NCBI GenBank assembly: GCA_016630905.1 | Contig: WBMQ01000010.1 | Coordinates: 248,001 to 312,000, forward strand | From: Capillidium heterosporum | Lineage: Eukaryota; Entomophthoromycota; Entomophthoromycetes; Entomophthorales; Capillidiaceae | Length of the DNA: 64,000 bases | Direction: 5' to 3' | Part shown: piece by piece, positions 13,468 to 25,134 of the stretch | Position numbering within the stretch: the first letter of the stretch is position 1 | Layout of the letters: every line of letters begins with the position of its first letter | Notes under the pieces: model-generated | Told to the model about the DNA's origin: nothing | Databases searched by the model: none | Seen by the model: the letters and a program-made list of their open reading frames with translations, nothing else | Made by a program: the position numbers and the translations under genes

Positions 13468-15643
13468 ATGGCACCCAACAGCAAATCGTTTGAATACCAA
13501 AAGTCGACGCAGGAGGGGCACAGCTCCATCTTCCGTAGTCATATCATCAACAACACCACCGACCTGGCAACCACTTTACCCGACGGCTCTACAACCATCT
13601 ACGAGATGTTGCACAAGACCATCGTCAAGTACGGTCCCAACATCTGTTTCGGTAACCGTAGAATTGTCGACATCATCGAAGAGGTCAAGGAGGTCGAGAA
13701 GAAGGATGCCGAAGGCAAGCTCTACAAAGAAAAGAAGACCTGGAAGTACTTCCATCTATCTGAATTTGAATGGGTCACCTACCAGGAGCTGGGTCAGCAC
13801 CTCACCTACCTAGGCTCTGCCCTCAAGTTCTTGGGTCTGAATAAAGGTGATAAGCTCGCCCTATACGCACCTACTAGGTAACTCTATCTTTGCTGATTGT
13901 ACTAATGCTCTTTAAAAGTCGTTTCTGGTCTACCTTGGCTAATGGTAAATTTGAATATCGTAATTTTTTCTAAATTCCTTTTAGCTTGCTATACCCAATC
14001 CATCACGTCGGTAACTGTCTACGATACCTTGGGAGCCGAAGGTCTCCAGCACGGTCTGACGCAGTGCGAAGTTCCCGCCGTCTTCATAGCTCCCGAGCAG
14101 ATCAAAACTCTGATCAAGGTCTTGCCTAATATCCCCACGCTGCACACCATTATATACACTGACAAAATTACCGATGCCGACAAGGATGCTCTCTTAGCCA
14201 TCAAATCCGACCTCAAGATCTTCTCCTTCGAAGAGCTACTCAAACTAGGCCAGGAGAACGAGATTGCCCATAATCCCCCCAGCCCCGATGATCCAGCCCT
14301 CATCATGTATACTTCAGGTACCACCGGAAACCCCAAGGGTGTCGTCATCTCCCACAAGAACGTTGTCTCAGTCGGTAAGTTGATGAACTTTTTATCTGTG
14401 CTTATTTTTTTGTATAGTCGCCGGTATCAAGTACCTTGTCGACGAGCTCTTGAAGCCTTTAGAGGATGTCATCTGCAGTTTCTTGCCTCTGGCCCATATC
14501 TTAGCTTTTGCTGTTGACTGTTACCTGTTGCAGTTCGGTATTCGTATCGCTTATGGTACACCTCGAACGTTGACCGACAGCTCCGTCCGTAACTGCAAAG
14601 GTGATTTGAGGGAAGCACGTCCCACTGTCATTGTTGGTGTCCCTCAGATCTACGACCAGATTCGCAAGGGCATCCTCAACAAAATCAACTCCTCTGGTTC
14701 CATGGCCCAGGCCGTCTTTGGCAAATCGATGTGGATCAAGAGGCAGTTCTCTAGGGCTGGCGTTCCTACTTTCCTTCTCGACGCTTTAGTTTTCAACAAA
14801 GTCAAGGATCAGATGGGTGGCCGACTACGCTGGGCCGTATCGGGTGGTGCCCCACTATCGGAGGAGACCCGTGACTTCTTTTCGACTGCCGTCTGTCACC
14901 TGCTGCAAGGTTACGGCCTAACTGAAGTAACCGGTTTGGCCTTTGTCAACACGCCCGATATTAACGCCAAGGAGAACATTGGTCAGATCACCCCTGCCAA
15001 CGAATTCAAGTTGGTCGATGTGCCCGAAGCTGGTTACCTGCACACTAACAACCCACCCCAAGGTGAACTGTGGTTCCGCGGTGGCTCAGTCTCCAAAGGG
15101 TACTACAAGAATGAGGAAGCTACCAAAGAGGCTTTCACCGAAGATGGTTGGTTCATGTCGGGTGATATTGTCACCATGCACCCTGATGGTACTTTGTCGG
15201 TGATCGATCGTAAGAAGAACTTGGTTAAACTGGCTAACGGCGAGTACATCGCTTTGGAACGTTTGGAATCCTACTACCGTAACTGCTTGTACGTGCAAAA
15301 CATCTGCGTCTGTGCCAACTCATACAAGCCCAAGCCTGTGGCTCTCATCCAAGCTAACTTAGAAGCCCTCAACCACTTCGCCAAGGCTAACAACTTGGAA
15401 CCCTTCCACGATTTGGAGGCTGTCTCCAAGTCCGATGCTGCCCGCAAGGAGATCCTCAAGGCCTTGCATGCTGAAGCTAAAAAGGTCAAGTTCAACGGTT
15501 CGGAGATCGTCGCCGATATCTACTTAACTCCCAAAGAGTGGACTTCGGATAATGGCCTGTTGACTACGTCTCAGAAATTGAAACGTAAGCCCATTGGCGA
15601 CGAATTCAAGCAGCAGTTGGACGCCATGTATAGCAAGATCTAA
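13468..15643 (+). CDS. FAA1: long-chain fatty acyl-CoA synthetase
   Basis: ATP-dependent ligase that activates long-chain fatty acids to acyl-CoA for lipid synthesis and oxidation. Four exons (13468-13877, 13919-13944, 13985-14374, 14418-15643) give 683 residues, close to yeast Faa proteins. The AMP-binding P-loop reads YTSGTTGNPKG, followed by SFLPLAHILAFAVDCYLL, the GYGLTEVTG motif, and the FACS signature DGWFMSGDIV plus IDRKKNLVKLANGEYIALE. A 26-nt exon (13919-13944) supplies RFWSTLAN. The C terminus ends YSKI, so there is no PTS1 peroxisomal signal; an ER, lipid-droplet or plasma-membrane form is more likely. FAA1 or FAA4 cannot be told apart. Confidence 0.94.
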
Positions 15644-15765
15644 ATGAGCTGGGGTTGATGTTGATGTTGTTGGAATGTACACTACCTAATCGGTCCTTTG
15701 GGAATAAATTTTTATATTAGCTAATTTATATGAGTTTTTGATTTGCTATAGAATCTTTGGACTTT

Positions 15766-16158
15766 TTATGTAGCTGTAATCAGCTTGCCTTGAATATTTT
15801 CTAATGTATATCTGTCATATATTCTAAAATTGATCTTGAAGTTTGTGCTGAATATACTATTCTGTTTACCAATAATGAGCTCATTTTTAATCTTAAAATA
15901 CTCATAAAATCGACCAGAGTAATATCCAAGCTCTACCTTCAGTACATATAAAAATAGTTTTGAACGCGATATACCAAATGGAGATGAAGTTAATAATACC
16001 CTAGTTATTTTAATACCACGAATGTTTGAGATATATAGCTTATTTGAAATGTATATGTAATTTGACTGCATCCTCGGCTCATTACATTGCTTATCAATCC
16101 AAATTCTTAAAAGTAAATCAAGGGAAACTAAGATAATAGAATAAAAGATAAAGGGCAT
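15766..16158 (-). CDS. hypothetical protein with hydrophobic N terminus, 130 residues
   Basis: A single open frame of 130 codons in AT-rich DNA, longer than expected by chance there. It starts MPFIFYSIILVSLDLLL, which looks like a signal peptide or membrane anchor, and continues as a polar, isoleucine- and tyrosine-rich chain without recognised motif. A weak TATA-like GTATAGATA lies about 65 bp upstream. It converges on the acyl-CoA synthetase 3' end. It may be a lineage-specific secreted protein, or not a gene. Confidence 0.4.
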   Translation of the reverse strand: MPFIFYSIILVSLDLLLRIWIDKQCNEPRMQSNYIYISNKLYISNIRGIKITRVLLTSSPFGISRSKLFLYVLKVELGYYSGRFYEYFKIKNELIIGKQNSIFSTNFKINFRIYDRYTLENIQGKLITAT

Positions 16159-16339
16159 ACGCACTACAGTACAACAAACTTACAGGCTTTGTAAAAGACA
16201 AACAACTTAGATTTCCAACTTATCTATACCAAGGAGTTAGCTGAAAATTGGTAACTACCATTAAACACATGCTCTAGGACTTTTGGTTGCAAACTAAACT
16301 TTTAAGCGACATTCAAAAACTCAGTATCTAACTGATACC

Positions 16340-17260
16340 TATTAGATATATTGAAGCTGATGGCGGTGGCATTCTCTCTTCTTCAGGAATATAGGACTTC
16401 TCATATCCCCGTTGCCAAAAATGACATTGAGCTTTTGACTGATGCATATGTAGTACCTTTTCAGCAAAGTGCACTTAAAATCTTCCAAATTGAACAGGTA
16501 GAACGAGCACAACTGCGCTTTAGTTTCAAGCTGTATCAGGCACTTAGGGTAGGAACCAAGCTGCAGGTGTAACCCCACCTGATGACTGCTGTCGTAGTCC
16601 TAGTAGAGTCGACCAATCTACTGCCATTCAATTCTACTTTACAAACATCTCTAATTATAGGGCTGGTTAGCTTCTGGATGACGATGCTATGCTTCTTATA
16701 CTTGACTACGAAGTTGAGATGCTTGATAGCTTTGTGAATGTTGATCCTTTGACCCCTCAGCTTCAGAAGCCGAAGTTAGATCGTTGTGATAATAGTGAAT
16801 CGAATACTCATTGGCAGGATAGGCTGAGCAAAAGACAGCTGTTACAACAGTGATAGGATTAAGAATGATACCGCTACAAATTGGGTAAATGCCAAGCTGT
16901 ATTATAGTTTTGATCGTTGGTTATTTATTTTTCTGAATATTTATTTAATAACTTTGAATTTTAATAGCTTGCTTATACATATACTTGAAGTTTTAATTGA
17001 AATTTTAATGATACTTATTGCTTATAAATATACATACTTTATTTTCTGAAATTCATGTCTTGCTCTTTTGAAGTTCAAACTCTTTGATGGAAATGAAGAG
17101 AAATGGCAAATGGGCAAAGCTATGGTAGGAAGGCTATCTAGAGGTATTTGTGCTCAAAATTGACTTTGTAGCCTTCGAAAATCTGGCATTGAAGGGTATT
17201 TAGAGATGAAGCTTTAGTACCCAGGGCTAATAAGGCTAATGCAGAAATATTTATTTTCAT
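16340..17260 (-). pseudogene. decayed trypsin-like serine protease
   Basis: Read on the minus strand, the segment starts at 17260 with MKINISALALLALGTKASS, a signal peptide close to those of the four intact trypsins, followed by QIFEGYKVN where the others have RIVGGYEVS. After a stop and about 200 nt without similarity, homology resumes near 16895: CSGIILNPITVVTAVFCS, then KHSIVIQKLTSPIIRDV and KVELNGSRLVDS, and finally ICISQKLNV and GNGDMRSPIF. All three catalytic residues are lost: His of TAAHC is Phe, Asp of KNDVAVW is Ser, and Ser of GDSGGP is Met. Several stops and frame changes interrupt it. The TATA box upstream survives. The middle carries a 40-bp repeat shared with 52223-52262. Confidence 0.85.
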
Positions 17261-17321
17261 GTCAAGGTTGACTCAAATGGGTTTGAAGTTAGAAAGGGTG
17301 GATTTCAAGTCCTTGCGACTC

Positions 17322-17328
17322 ATTTATA
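17322..17328 (-). promoter_or_regulatory. relic TATA box of the decayed trypsin
   Basis: TATAAAT on the minus strand about 62 bp before the relic start codon, matching the position used by the intact paralogs. Confidence 0.4.
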
Positions 17329-17710
17329 CTATAAGGAACATCCTCCTGCAAGTTGATTTTATCTTTTGGGGTATAAAGTCGTTCAGGTATTCTAAAATGG
17401 AAATTGGTATTAAAGCTATCTATCTTGCTAAGCTATTGACTGGAAGTGCAGCTTGTCTTAAGCAACCAACTATAAGAAGAGTTAGAAAATCAGGTTGCTC
17501 AAAAGTGATCTCAAAACAAGAGTAAGAAGGTTTATTTGACCACATTGGCATTGGTTTGACTCATCTAAACTTTCCTATAAGTTTAGGCTTCACGATAGAA
17601 ACTCAAAGCTTAACTAAGGATAAGTATACAATACTGCAAAATTCTACTATATACCCAAAGCCGAAATGCAAATACTAAAAGTAAATCAAATTTAATACCA
17701 GTTAAAAATC

Positions 17711-18493
17711 TTAGTTAGCTTGCTGTAAGATCCACTGCTTGTAAGAAGCAGTTCTAGCCCAGACGGTAGGGATGCCCTTGTAAGCACAAGGCTGACCAAA
17801 GGAAGTAGTACCGATGATATGAGCCTTACCATCCTTGACGACAAAGAGAGGGCCTCCCGAATCACCGTTGCAGGCATCTTTACCACCTTGGGCAGCAGCA
17901 CATACGTAGGCTTCTTTGGTGATAGGTCTACCCCTAGGGTTCCAGACTCGGTTGCATTCATCATAGCTTATCAAAGGAACTTCGACTTGACGTAGGACGT
18001 CGGAGGTAGCACCGCCAGCTTGAGTTACACCCCAACCAATAGCTGAGACGGTAGCACCAGCACCATCAGCCAAGGCACCATCATCAAGTTCGACTTGGCC
18101 GATATCACCAGTAATGGGGGTAGCTAACTTCCAAACGGCAACGTCGTTCTTGGTGAGGGAAGCTTGGTAGTTAGGGTGACGAGTTACCTTGCTAACTTTG
18201 ATCTGCTGACCACCTTCGGCAGCCGGGGTCTGGCTAAGTTGGTGGCGGTGGTAGTTTACAGTGTAGGTAGAGACGGTACCAGTTGAGCAGTGGGCAGCAG
18301 TCAAAACGGTGGTGGGGTTGAGGATAATACCACCACAGTTGTGTCGGCCGTTGACTTGCAAAGATACCATCCAAGGGTACTTGAACTTGGGGCTGACTTC
18401 ATACCCGCCAACGATACGGTCTTGGGGGAGGCCAGGAACTAGAGCTTGAATACCGCAGATTACTGAAACTAGGGTGAAGATGGTGGATTTCAT
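17711..18493 (-). CDS. secreted trypsin-like serine protease 1 (S1 family)
   Basis: Intronless, 260 residues. A signal peptide (MKSTIFTLVSVICGIQAL) and a short propeptide end at PQDR, followed by the mature N terminus IVGGYEVSP, so activation needs cleavage after Arg. The catalytic triad is intact: TAAHCS (His), KNDVAVWKL (Asp), CNGDSGGPL (Ser). Asp stands six residues before the active Ser (KDACNGDS), the trypsin position 189, predicting cleavage after Lys/Arg. Where vertebrate trypsins have SWG at 214-216 this protein has SFG. Six cysteines fit three disulfides. It is the most divergent of the four intact copies. A TATA box lies 44 bp upstream. Secreted trypsins of this kind are expected in protein-degrading or insect-associated fungi; the actual role is inference. 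Confidence 0.93.
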   Translation of the reverse strand: MKSTIFTLVSVICGIQALVPGLPQDRIVGGYEVSPKFKYPWMVSLQVNGRHNCGGIILNPTTVLTAAHCSTGTVSTYTVNYHRHQLSQTPAAEGGQQIKVSKVTRHPNYQASLTKNDVAVWKLATPITGDIGQVELDDGALADGAGATVSAIGWGVTQAGGATSDVLRQVEVPLISYDECNRVWNPRGRPITKEAYVCAAAQGGKDACNGDSGGPLFVVKDGKAHIIGTTSFGQPCAYKGIPTVWARTASYKQWILQQAN

Positions 18494-18536
18494 TTTTGAG
18501 TTGGTTGTTGTTTTAGTTTAGGGATTTGATAGAGGG

Positions 18537-18544
18537 TATTTATA
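18537..18544 (-). promoter_or_regulatory. TATA box of trypsin 1
   Basis: TATAAATA on the minus strand, 44 bp before the start codon. Confidence 0.55.
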
Positions 18545-19645
18545 GTGCTGGATTAGCTAACTAAAACTTGTCACATTTGATGTGATCGTAGCATAGGGTT
18601 TTGGACTGATGACCTAGTGCCGCTAAACTTTTATCTTTGAACAGTTGCTAACCTGTCATCTGAGAAATTTTGTGCTATTTCACTAAAGCTTGTATAGCTT
18701 CTTTTGAACCCAAAAGCCTGGTTTAAAAACGTGAGCATGTCTACAATTCAGCCATAATAGTTGAATGTTGGCTCAGCTACATATGTATAGCTTTATATTT
18801 GATAGTCGGATCGGTTTCTTTACCAAACTAACTTCAGTTTGGCACAGGTGACCTTTATGTCAGCTAGATGAACTAGTTTGCTAAATTTTGTAAACTTGAT
18901 TACAAACTTCAACCCACTCTTTGATGCAGTTGCAATCATAGGAACTTTTAAAACCTTTCAAGTTTAGACGTAAAATATCACGAGTGGTGGCCTTGCTACC
19001 TACCTTCTGATCGAACTCGAGACGACTTGTCTGTCATTTTGTAATCACGCACCGTCAAAATTTTTTCCTAATACGATTGAAAGCTATATCTCTGTCAACA
19101 AGTCAAGACCAAAACCCCTTGTTAAGAATCCCTTGAACTGCTCATCTGGGTAAGTTTATTCCGAAGGCCAAGCATCCGATTTATAACTTTTTGCTATTTT
19201 GGGAATTGAACTCCTTGGGATATATATTTACTATAATCTATACATATGTCAAAGTCGTTGGCTTTCAAAAAATTTCTACCCATATCAGAGTTGAAGAATG
19301 CAAGGTTAAAAATAAATTTTTATGTATGCATAAAAATAGACTCCATCTCTTGATTAATTTTATAATATAAGCTTTTGCAGCTGATGCATGCAATGTACGT
19401 ACGTTTACTTGCGTTCCATGGACATAAGCATTAGAGTTTAATATTTTGGATCATGGGTAAGCTAAAGAACATACAATACATAGAATGAACCGTTTATAAA
19501 CCAATATAACTAAAAGCCAAAATTCATTTTATATTTCAAAGTTTAGTGATACCATTATAACTATAGTAGCTATCAAAATACCTATATCAAAAGATCTACC
19601 ACATCAAGAGAAATTTAACATCCCAACACTCTAATTCAACTCCAC
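18545..19645. other. AT-rich spacer between trypsin 1 and VPS34
   Basis: About 1.1 kb. No gene, relic or RNA recognised. Confidence 0.55.
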
Positions 19646-22623
19646 CTACTGTCTCCAATATTGAGCCCACTTATGTATAGTCTCCATAACCTGCGGTAGT
19701 AGAGCGTTGACCGACTCCTTGATGAGGTGTTCGAAATGCAGGATGGCACTGGCGTCATCCAGTTCCAAATTAAATTTATCTTGCACCTTCATGACAGCCT
19801 TGTCCGGTTCAACCGCTAAATCAGGTATATTGGCCGAAGTCATCATAGCCAACAGGTTGAGTAGAAGGGGTGCCGACTGACGTAAAAGGTTATAGGCTTC
19901 GTAACAGTACCTATGGAACTGATTGTAAGGTTCAGCGTTGACGCCACCCATGGCTTCAATCATCTCCAAACATAGCTTCATAGGTGGTGGGAAGGGTTTG
20001 GGGTCCCTGCCTAAGAGGTATCCAAAGTCAATGTGGAAGAGGTTACCATCGATCGTCAGTAGTAAGTTGTCTAGATGTCGGTCCCCAACTCCAAGCAGGT
20101 AGGTGATAACGCAGTAACCGGCACAGGATCGTAGGTAGCAGTCCAAAGTACTGGGCTCCAACCCCAGGGGGGCGTTGTCAGAGGGATGGTACTGGCGCAA
20201 AAAGTTGAGAAGGGAATTGTCGTTCTGGGCCAAGATAGTAGCCAATGGTGAGGATGGAATGAACTGGATCATACCTTGGTCGGAACCGGTGGCTAGAACT
20301 CGATACGGTGTCAACTTGAGGTCCAAGTTCTCTTGGCGTAGCAGGTTGTCGATCAATGTGATGATCTGTACAACCAGCTGATCCTGCCGCAAGTCGTCGC
20401 CATTTTTAAAGATAAGCTAGACGGGTGTTAATAAACAAATTGGTTTAAAATTATACGCTGTATTCCCCGTTGTCGATTGTTCTGAACGTCATCTTCATAG
20501 GCTGGAGATTGGATTTGAAGATGGAGCATTTTTCTTTGAATTTCAATTAACGGCATTATACAAAGTCAATTTACCTGGAATTACACCGATTACTGTGACG
20601 CTGGGGTCCAGTGGGAGAGGTAGCGGGTCAAAAGAGTGCAAAGGGCATTTAACATCGGCCAACATGGCCTTGAATTTATCTTTCTATTTTAAAAGTTAGT
20701 TTGGTCTTACACTTAGCTTACCTTGCGAGCTAACGTGTCCTTACTAGCTCTAATGTCCTTGGAAAGTTGGAACAGGTAACTGACAAGATCGGTTTGGCGC
20801 CTAAATACGGTGCGATCGGGGACTACTCCCAAGAAGGTGGACATGATACGTTGGTACATAGGGCCAAAATTCTTATCTTCGCTCTCGACCTTCAAGTACC
20901 TACCCAGAGTTTAGTTCAATTGAAACAAAACCAAGTTACCAATAGAAGGTGATGGCCAAATTGGAGTTTCGACTAGCTCGCTCCAGCAAAAAATCGATTA
21001 GACTGGATGACTGTAACTCAAACTTCAGTGCTTGTACAAGTTGTAGCAGGTACAAGACTAGTACCTAAGACCATATAAATGGTTAGCTAATGATGAAAAA
21101 TACCTCGTCGCTAGCTTCACGAAGTTGAGCCACTGCATAGGACCGCACAGTAGGGTCGGAGAAATGGGGACCTAGCAGCTCCAGGCTATCGGCGATGGTA
21201 CAGCTCTGCCATGTCTGCAGCAGCTCGATGGCTTGACTGACTTCGACACTATCTTCCCAGATCACCCCCTTTAGAAACTTGGTCAGTGCCTAAATTAAAA
21301 GTTTAGTTAAATTCCAAATACAAATATTTACCCGCTTATCCTTGGTCAAGTAGTATCTAAATTTCCATAATAGATCCTTTTCCTCTCCGGTTAACTCCAT
21401 AGTTGGAGGGTAGTTGATTATCGTCTATATTTGGTGAATAAAATATAGGAGATTTAAATTACGTTAATCTTATCTCGAATCTGTGGGTTGGGTTTAAGCT
21501 CCTTGTCCAACGGGTTGGAGCGATGTGAACGTATCAGGCGACGATGCTTCGTTTCACAGACGTTATCTTTACCTATATCACGATCCACCACTACAACCAA
21601 ATTTTGACCTCCTTTCATTATACAACTTCGATGACCGACATCCTATTTATGTCATCAGATAGCTTCCTTTATAAAAGTTTACTTCCTGGAACACCAATGG
21701 AAAGTCAAATTTTGGTAGGTCGATGTATAAACAAAGTTTGTCAGTACGCAGTTGTGCTTCCTATATTTCATGAGTTGGGGAAGTAGATAGTTGGTACCTT
21801 TCGGAATCGATCAATCTGTTGAAAAGCGAGTCTGTCCAGCCAGTCAAGAGTAGCTATATCCCCATTTTGCTGCTTCTTCAACAGCTAAAACAATTAAAGG
21901 TTGAAAGACTATAGTTTTACCTTCTCTAGTCGATCTAGTTCGTCAAAATGGTCGATTGGCTTAGCTGGAGTTGTAGATTGGTTGTTAATTCCATCACCTT
22001 TGCAATTTGGCCATAGGTAAAGTTTCTGTCTCCCTTGTCGCAACTTACTAAATAACTTTAGAACGGGTTCTTTATATAACAATTACTGGTTGTTGGTAAA
22101 AAGGTCGAGGCAGGTACCCCCAACTAGAATTGGCTCGTCGGTTGGAAACTTGATGTCGTAGATGTCTAAAACCAAACGACTGTCCAAAGGTAGGTTACTG
22201 TACTTGATAGGTAGGTCCAACCACTGATGCCAGCTTCAAAATTTGAATAAAAAATTTAAAAACTATTTACTTCCAACTGGTACTAAAGTTCTTATATTTA
22301 GTGCGAACCGGTAGCGTCAGAGGTCGTCCCCTAGACCATATCTGGCAAACGAGGTAAAGGTCCGCTTTGTGATACCTAAAAAGCATCAGAACAAAAAAAT
22401 GGTATTTTGCATTTACGGCAAATTCAATCCTGAGAAACTTAATTCAGGCTGCTCAATTAGTTGACTGTAGCTGTCGGGTGTACGGTGCCCCTCCAAATCT
22501 AAACTGAATTGTAAATCGATAGCTTGTTAAATTGTACATTTTGATCGAGAAGGGGAGTTCGAGTTGGGAGCTGTAGCAGAACGAGTAGTCTCGGAACTGT
22601 TGGGATGACTTTGTAAAGTCCAT
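19646..22623 (-). CDS. VPS34: class III phosphatidylinositol 3-kinase Vps34
   Basis: Makes phosphatidylinositol 3-phosphate for vacuolar sorting and autophagy. Roughly 820 residues from about fourteen exons, all joins in frame. The N-terminal C2 region starts [19 protein letters not shown] and has [19 protein letters not shown] and [11 protein letters not shown]; the PIK helical domain includes [11 protein letters not shown] and [11 protein letters not shown]; the kinase domain has [13 protein letters not shown], the catalytic loop [12 protein letters not shown] and the DFG-like HIDFGYLLG. The C terminus HKWAQYWRQ is the conserved amphipathic end. An apparent in-frame TAA at 22085-22083 is removed by a 39-nt intron (22086-22048). 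It partners functionally with ATG8 at 44.8 kb, but the two are not adjacent. Confidence 0.96.
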
Positions 22624-23395
22624 TTTTAGTGTTGCAGTTGAAGGTTAAAGTTGAAGTTGACTTGCTTCTTCAAGATCAACCTTATTGTCCAATTGGTAAT
22701 AGAAAAGTGACGTAACGGGTGCGAAGTTAAGGTGTGTATGGTTTTGAAAAATATGAAAAGTATAGATCAAGCTTACAATACATAGCTCAAAATAGCCAGA
22801 TAAAAGAAGTGTAGCTTGATATATATGAGCCTTTTACACCAATTAAACGCTGTAAAGGTAAAGATATTTAGTGGATTAACGATTTTAGCAGAAAGCCAAA
22901 TTTAACTATAGAATTTGAATCAGTATAGTAAAACTATAATAGCAATGTATCTGCTTCATAGTGATTTTAGAAAAAAAATCTAAAATATATAGTGAATCTC
23001 AATTGAATACTGTAATACGAGATGACAACGATGAAACAATATCCATGCCAATATAAATGTAAACAGTTTATTTATACTGTGCCTCCAACTCTACACATCA
23101 CGAGCTGTAGAAAAACCAAGCTCATGTAATGTGCTTTATAAAACTTCTAGTCTATAAACACCGATCTAAAGTTAGACATATAGCTTTGAATCTACAAATA
23201 TTTCACCTTACAAATCTAAAAGTGAAGGTAGAAGCACTATAAAGCCTTATATATAAACTATATTTCAACTATAATGGTACCTTTTAACAACCCACGAAAA
23301 CATTCCAAAACCTTCTTTACTAATAACCCAAGATCAACTATATCAATCCTTTATTAGCACTAGCAAACTATCATCCCAGAGAACTAAAAATCAAG
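22624..23395. other. AT-rich spacer
   Basis: Between VPS34 and the Mtc1-like gene. Nothing recognisable. Confidence 0.55.
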
Positions 23396-24598
23396 CTAAT
23401 TACCACCATGCATCTTACCAATCTCTTGCAGCATCTGTACCCAATTGAGTTTCAATCCAGCCAACAGACACGATTCAGCAATGGGACTTGTCAAATTTTC
23501 AACATCAGCTACAAAATTAGAAGGAAGATGTTGGGAAAAGGTAACGATAGGTGTTTCCAAACCTTGTAGAGCGTTGACAATAACAAAATAAAGTAATGGT
23601 TGGTTGGGCAAAGGGGCAGCTCGTAAGATTCGAATGGAGATTGAACTTTGTAAAGTTTCGATGGGTTCCATCAATTTGTTTAAGGAGGAGTTGGATGGTG
23701 CACTTACTAAAGCTTCTTGATTTTGCTTAATAGCTTGGATTTGTTCCTAAGGTGGAGGTATATGACATTAGCTTTTTAAAAAATAAAAAATTACTAGAGC
23801 TTGGTCGTGTCCCTGCTTAAACCCTTGGCTCAACTTGATTATAGGTTGTCCTTCCTTATCTTCTTCATGTGAATATTCTTCTATAGTAACGTCATGAAAT
23901 TTAGTTGGACCGAAACCTTCTCCTAGCTCCAATGCGTACTCGAAAACTTGATAGAGTTGAGGTCGTAGAGCTTCAAACTTTATAGGGATAGCTTGAACAT
24001 CGATACTAACTTTAAGTTGCAAAGGTTTGGGGCCGTCGATGTCGGTAGTTATAGTTTGGTACAAGTCACTGACGGTAGTTTGGGTAAACGTTTTCAAGTT
24101 AGAACTGAGGGTAGTTAAATTTTCTTTGAGGTGTTGGGAGTTGGTGAATAGTTGACTGTTCTCGTTTATTTTGGCATTGACTTGCTTTAGAAGTTGACTA
24201 GGATCGGTGGAAGTTGGTAGAACGGATGATGCGGTTGACCATAAATTTTGAACAGACCAGAAGTTGGACTTGGGCTCTACGAACTTTTCCTCTGCTACTT
24301 CTTGCTTTGGAGACTGGGTTGCTTCTTCTACTACTTTCTTCTGCTCCTTGACTTCGGGTTGAGCTTTACCAACAGCTTGTTGATTTACCTCATTCTCTTC
24401 CTTTTTAACATTCTTTTCTTCCAAGAACTCCAATACATCAGGGATAGGTGAACCTTCGGCTTTATCCTTCTTTTCACGCTTAGGTTTATCCTTCAAGCTG
24501 AGCTCCTTGAGAAACTGATCCACGTCATCCTTGGCGGTAGCTTTACGGTTGGATTTTGGCTTTGTCGTCGTGGGGTTACTTGTCTGTTCGGAGTCCAT
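23396..24598 (-). CDS. MTC1: Mtc1-like protein (DUF5427 type)
   Basis: Two exons (24598-23795 and 23746-23396) encode 384 residues. The N-terminal third is charged and low in complexity (DDVDQFLKELSLKDKPKREK, then Glu/Lys-rich). It is followed by SNFWSVQNLWSTASSV and a long helical, amphipathic stretch (LLKQVNAKINENSQLF, LTTLSSNLKTFTQTTV), then a folded domain with YQVFEYALELGEGFGP and a C-terminal hydrophobic part (LPNQPLLYFVIVNALQGLE). This matches the layout of fungal 'maintenance of telomere capping 1' proteins, which are cytosolic, Golgi-associated proteins of poorly known role. A longer start at 24703 is open, but the ATG at 24598 gives the usual N terminus. Family assignment is by pattern only. 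Confidence 0.6.
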
Positions 24599-24703
24599 TT
24601 TCTTGAGAATGAAGCTTTGGCTGAAGGATGAACCTACTTGTATGATGTAAAATAAATCAATTGGTTGGAATTGATGATGAAATTGATGGAGGGTTTTGGC
24701 CAA

Positions 24704-25134
24704 AACTTTTCATCAATAATTTGAGTAAAAGAATTGTATATTTCACCTGTCCAAAATTTTCAATATACATCTGAATATAGGACATATAATTCTGGAGGTA
24801 GTAATGCTTTAACTTCTAGCTTAACAATAGCTTAAGATAAGTTATTACTACAAAACTCAATTTATTTGATCTTTCTCCAAGAACTATAAAAGGCAGAGTA
24901 AATAACATCAAATCGAACTGGTATTTAATAGGACAATTAGAAATATATACACGTATGTTTAGTTTAGTTATATTATTATATGTGAATGAATTCCTTAAAA
25001 TGATTTGAATTTCTGTTTGTATTCCTTTTATTCAAAGAATAAACAGTTTAAAACAATTACTTTTTTATCAAATACCAAAAACTATATAAATACAAACCTA
25101 CTTGAACTAAAACTTTATTTCAAGCAAATATTCC
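24704..25134. other. AT-rich spacer
   Basis: Nothing recognisable apart from probable 3' sequence of trypsin 2. Confidence 0.5.

Noticed and set aside
17259-17525. 88-codon plus-strand ORF
   Set aside because: Antisense to the trypsin relic start and its promoter; no ATG and no independent support.
22048-22086. In-frame stop in VPS34
   Set aside because: It lies inside a 39-nt intron; splicing gives the conserved RQG...WPN region.
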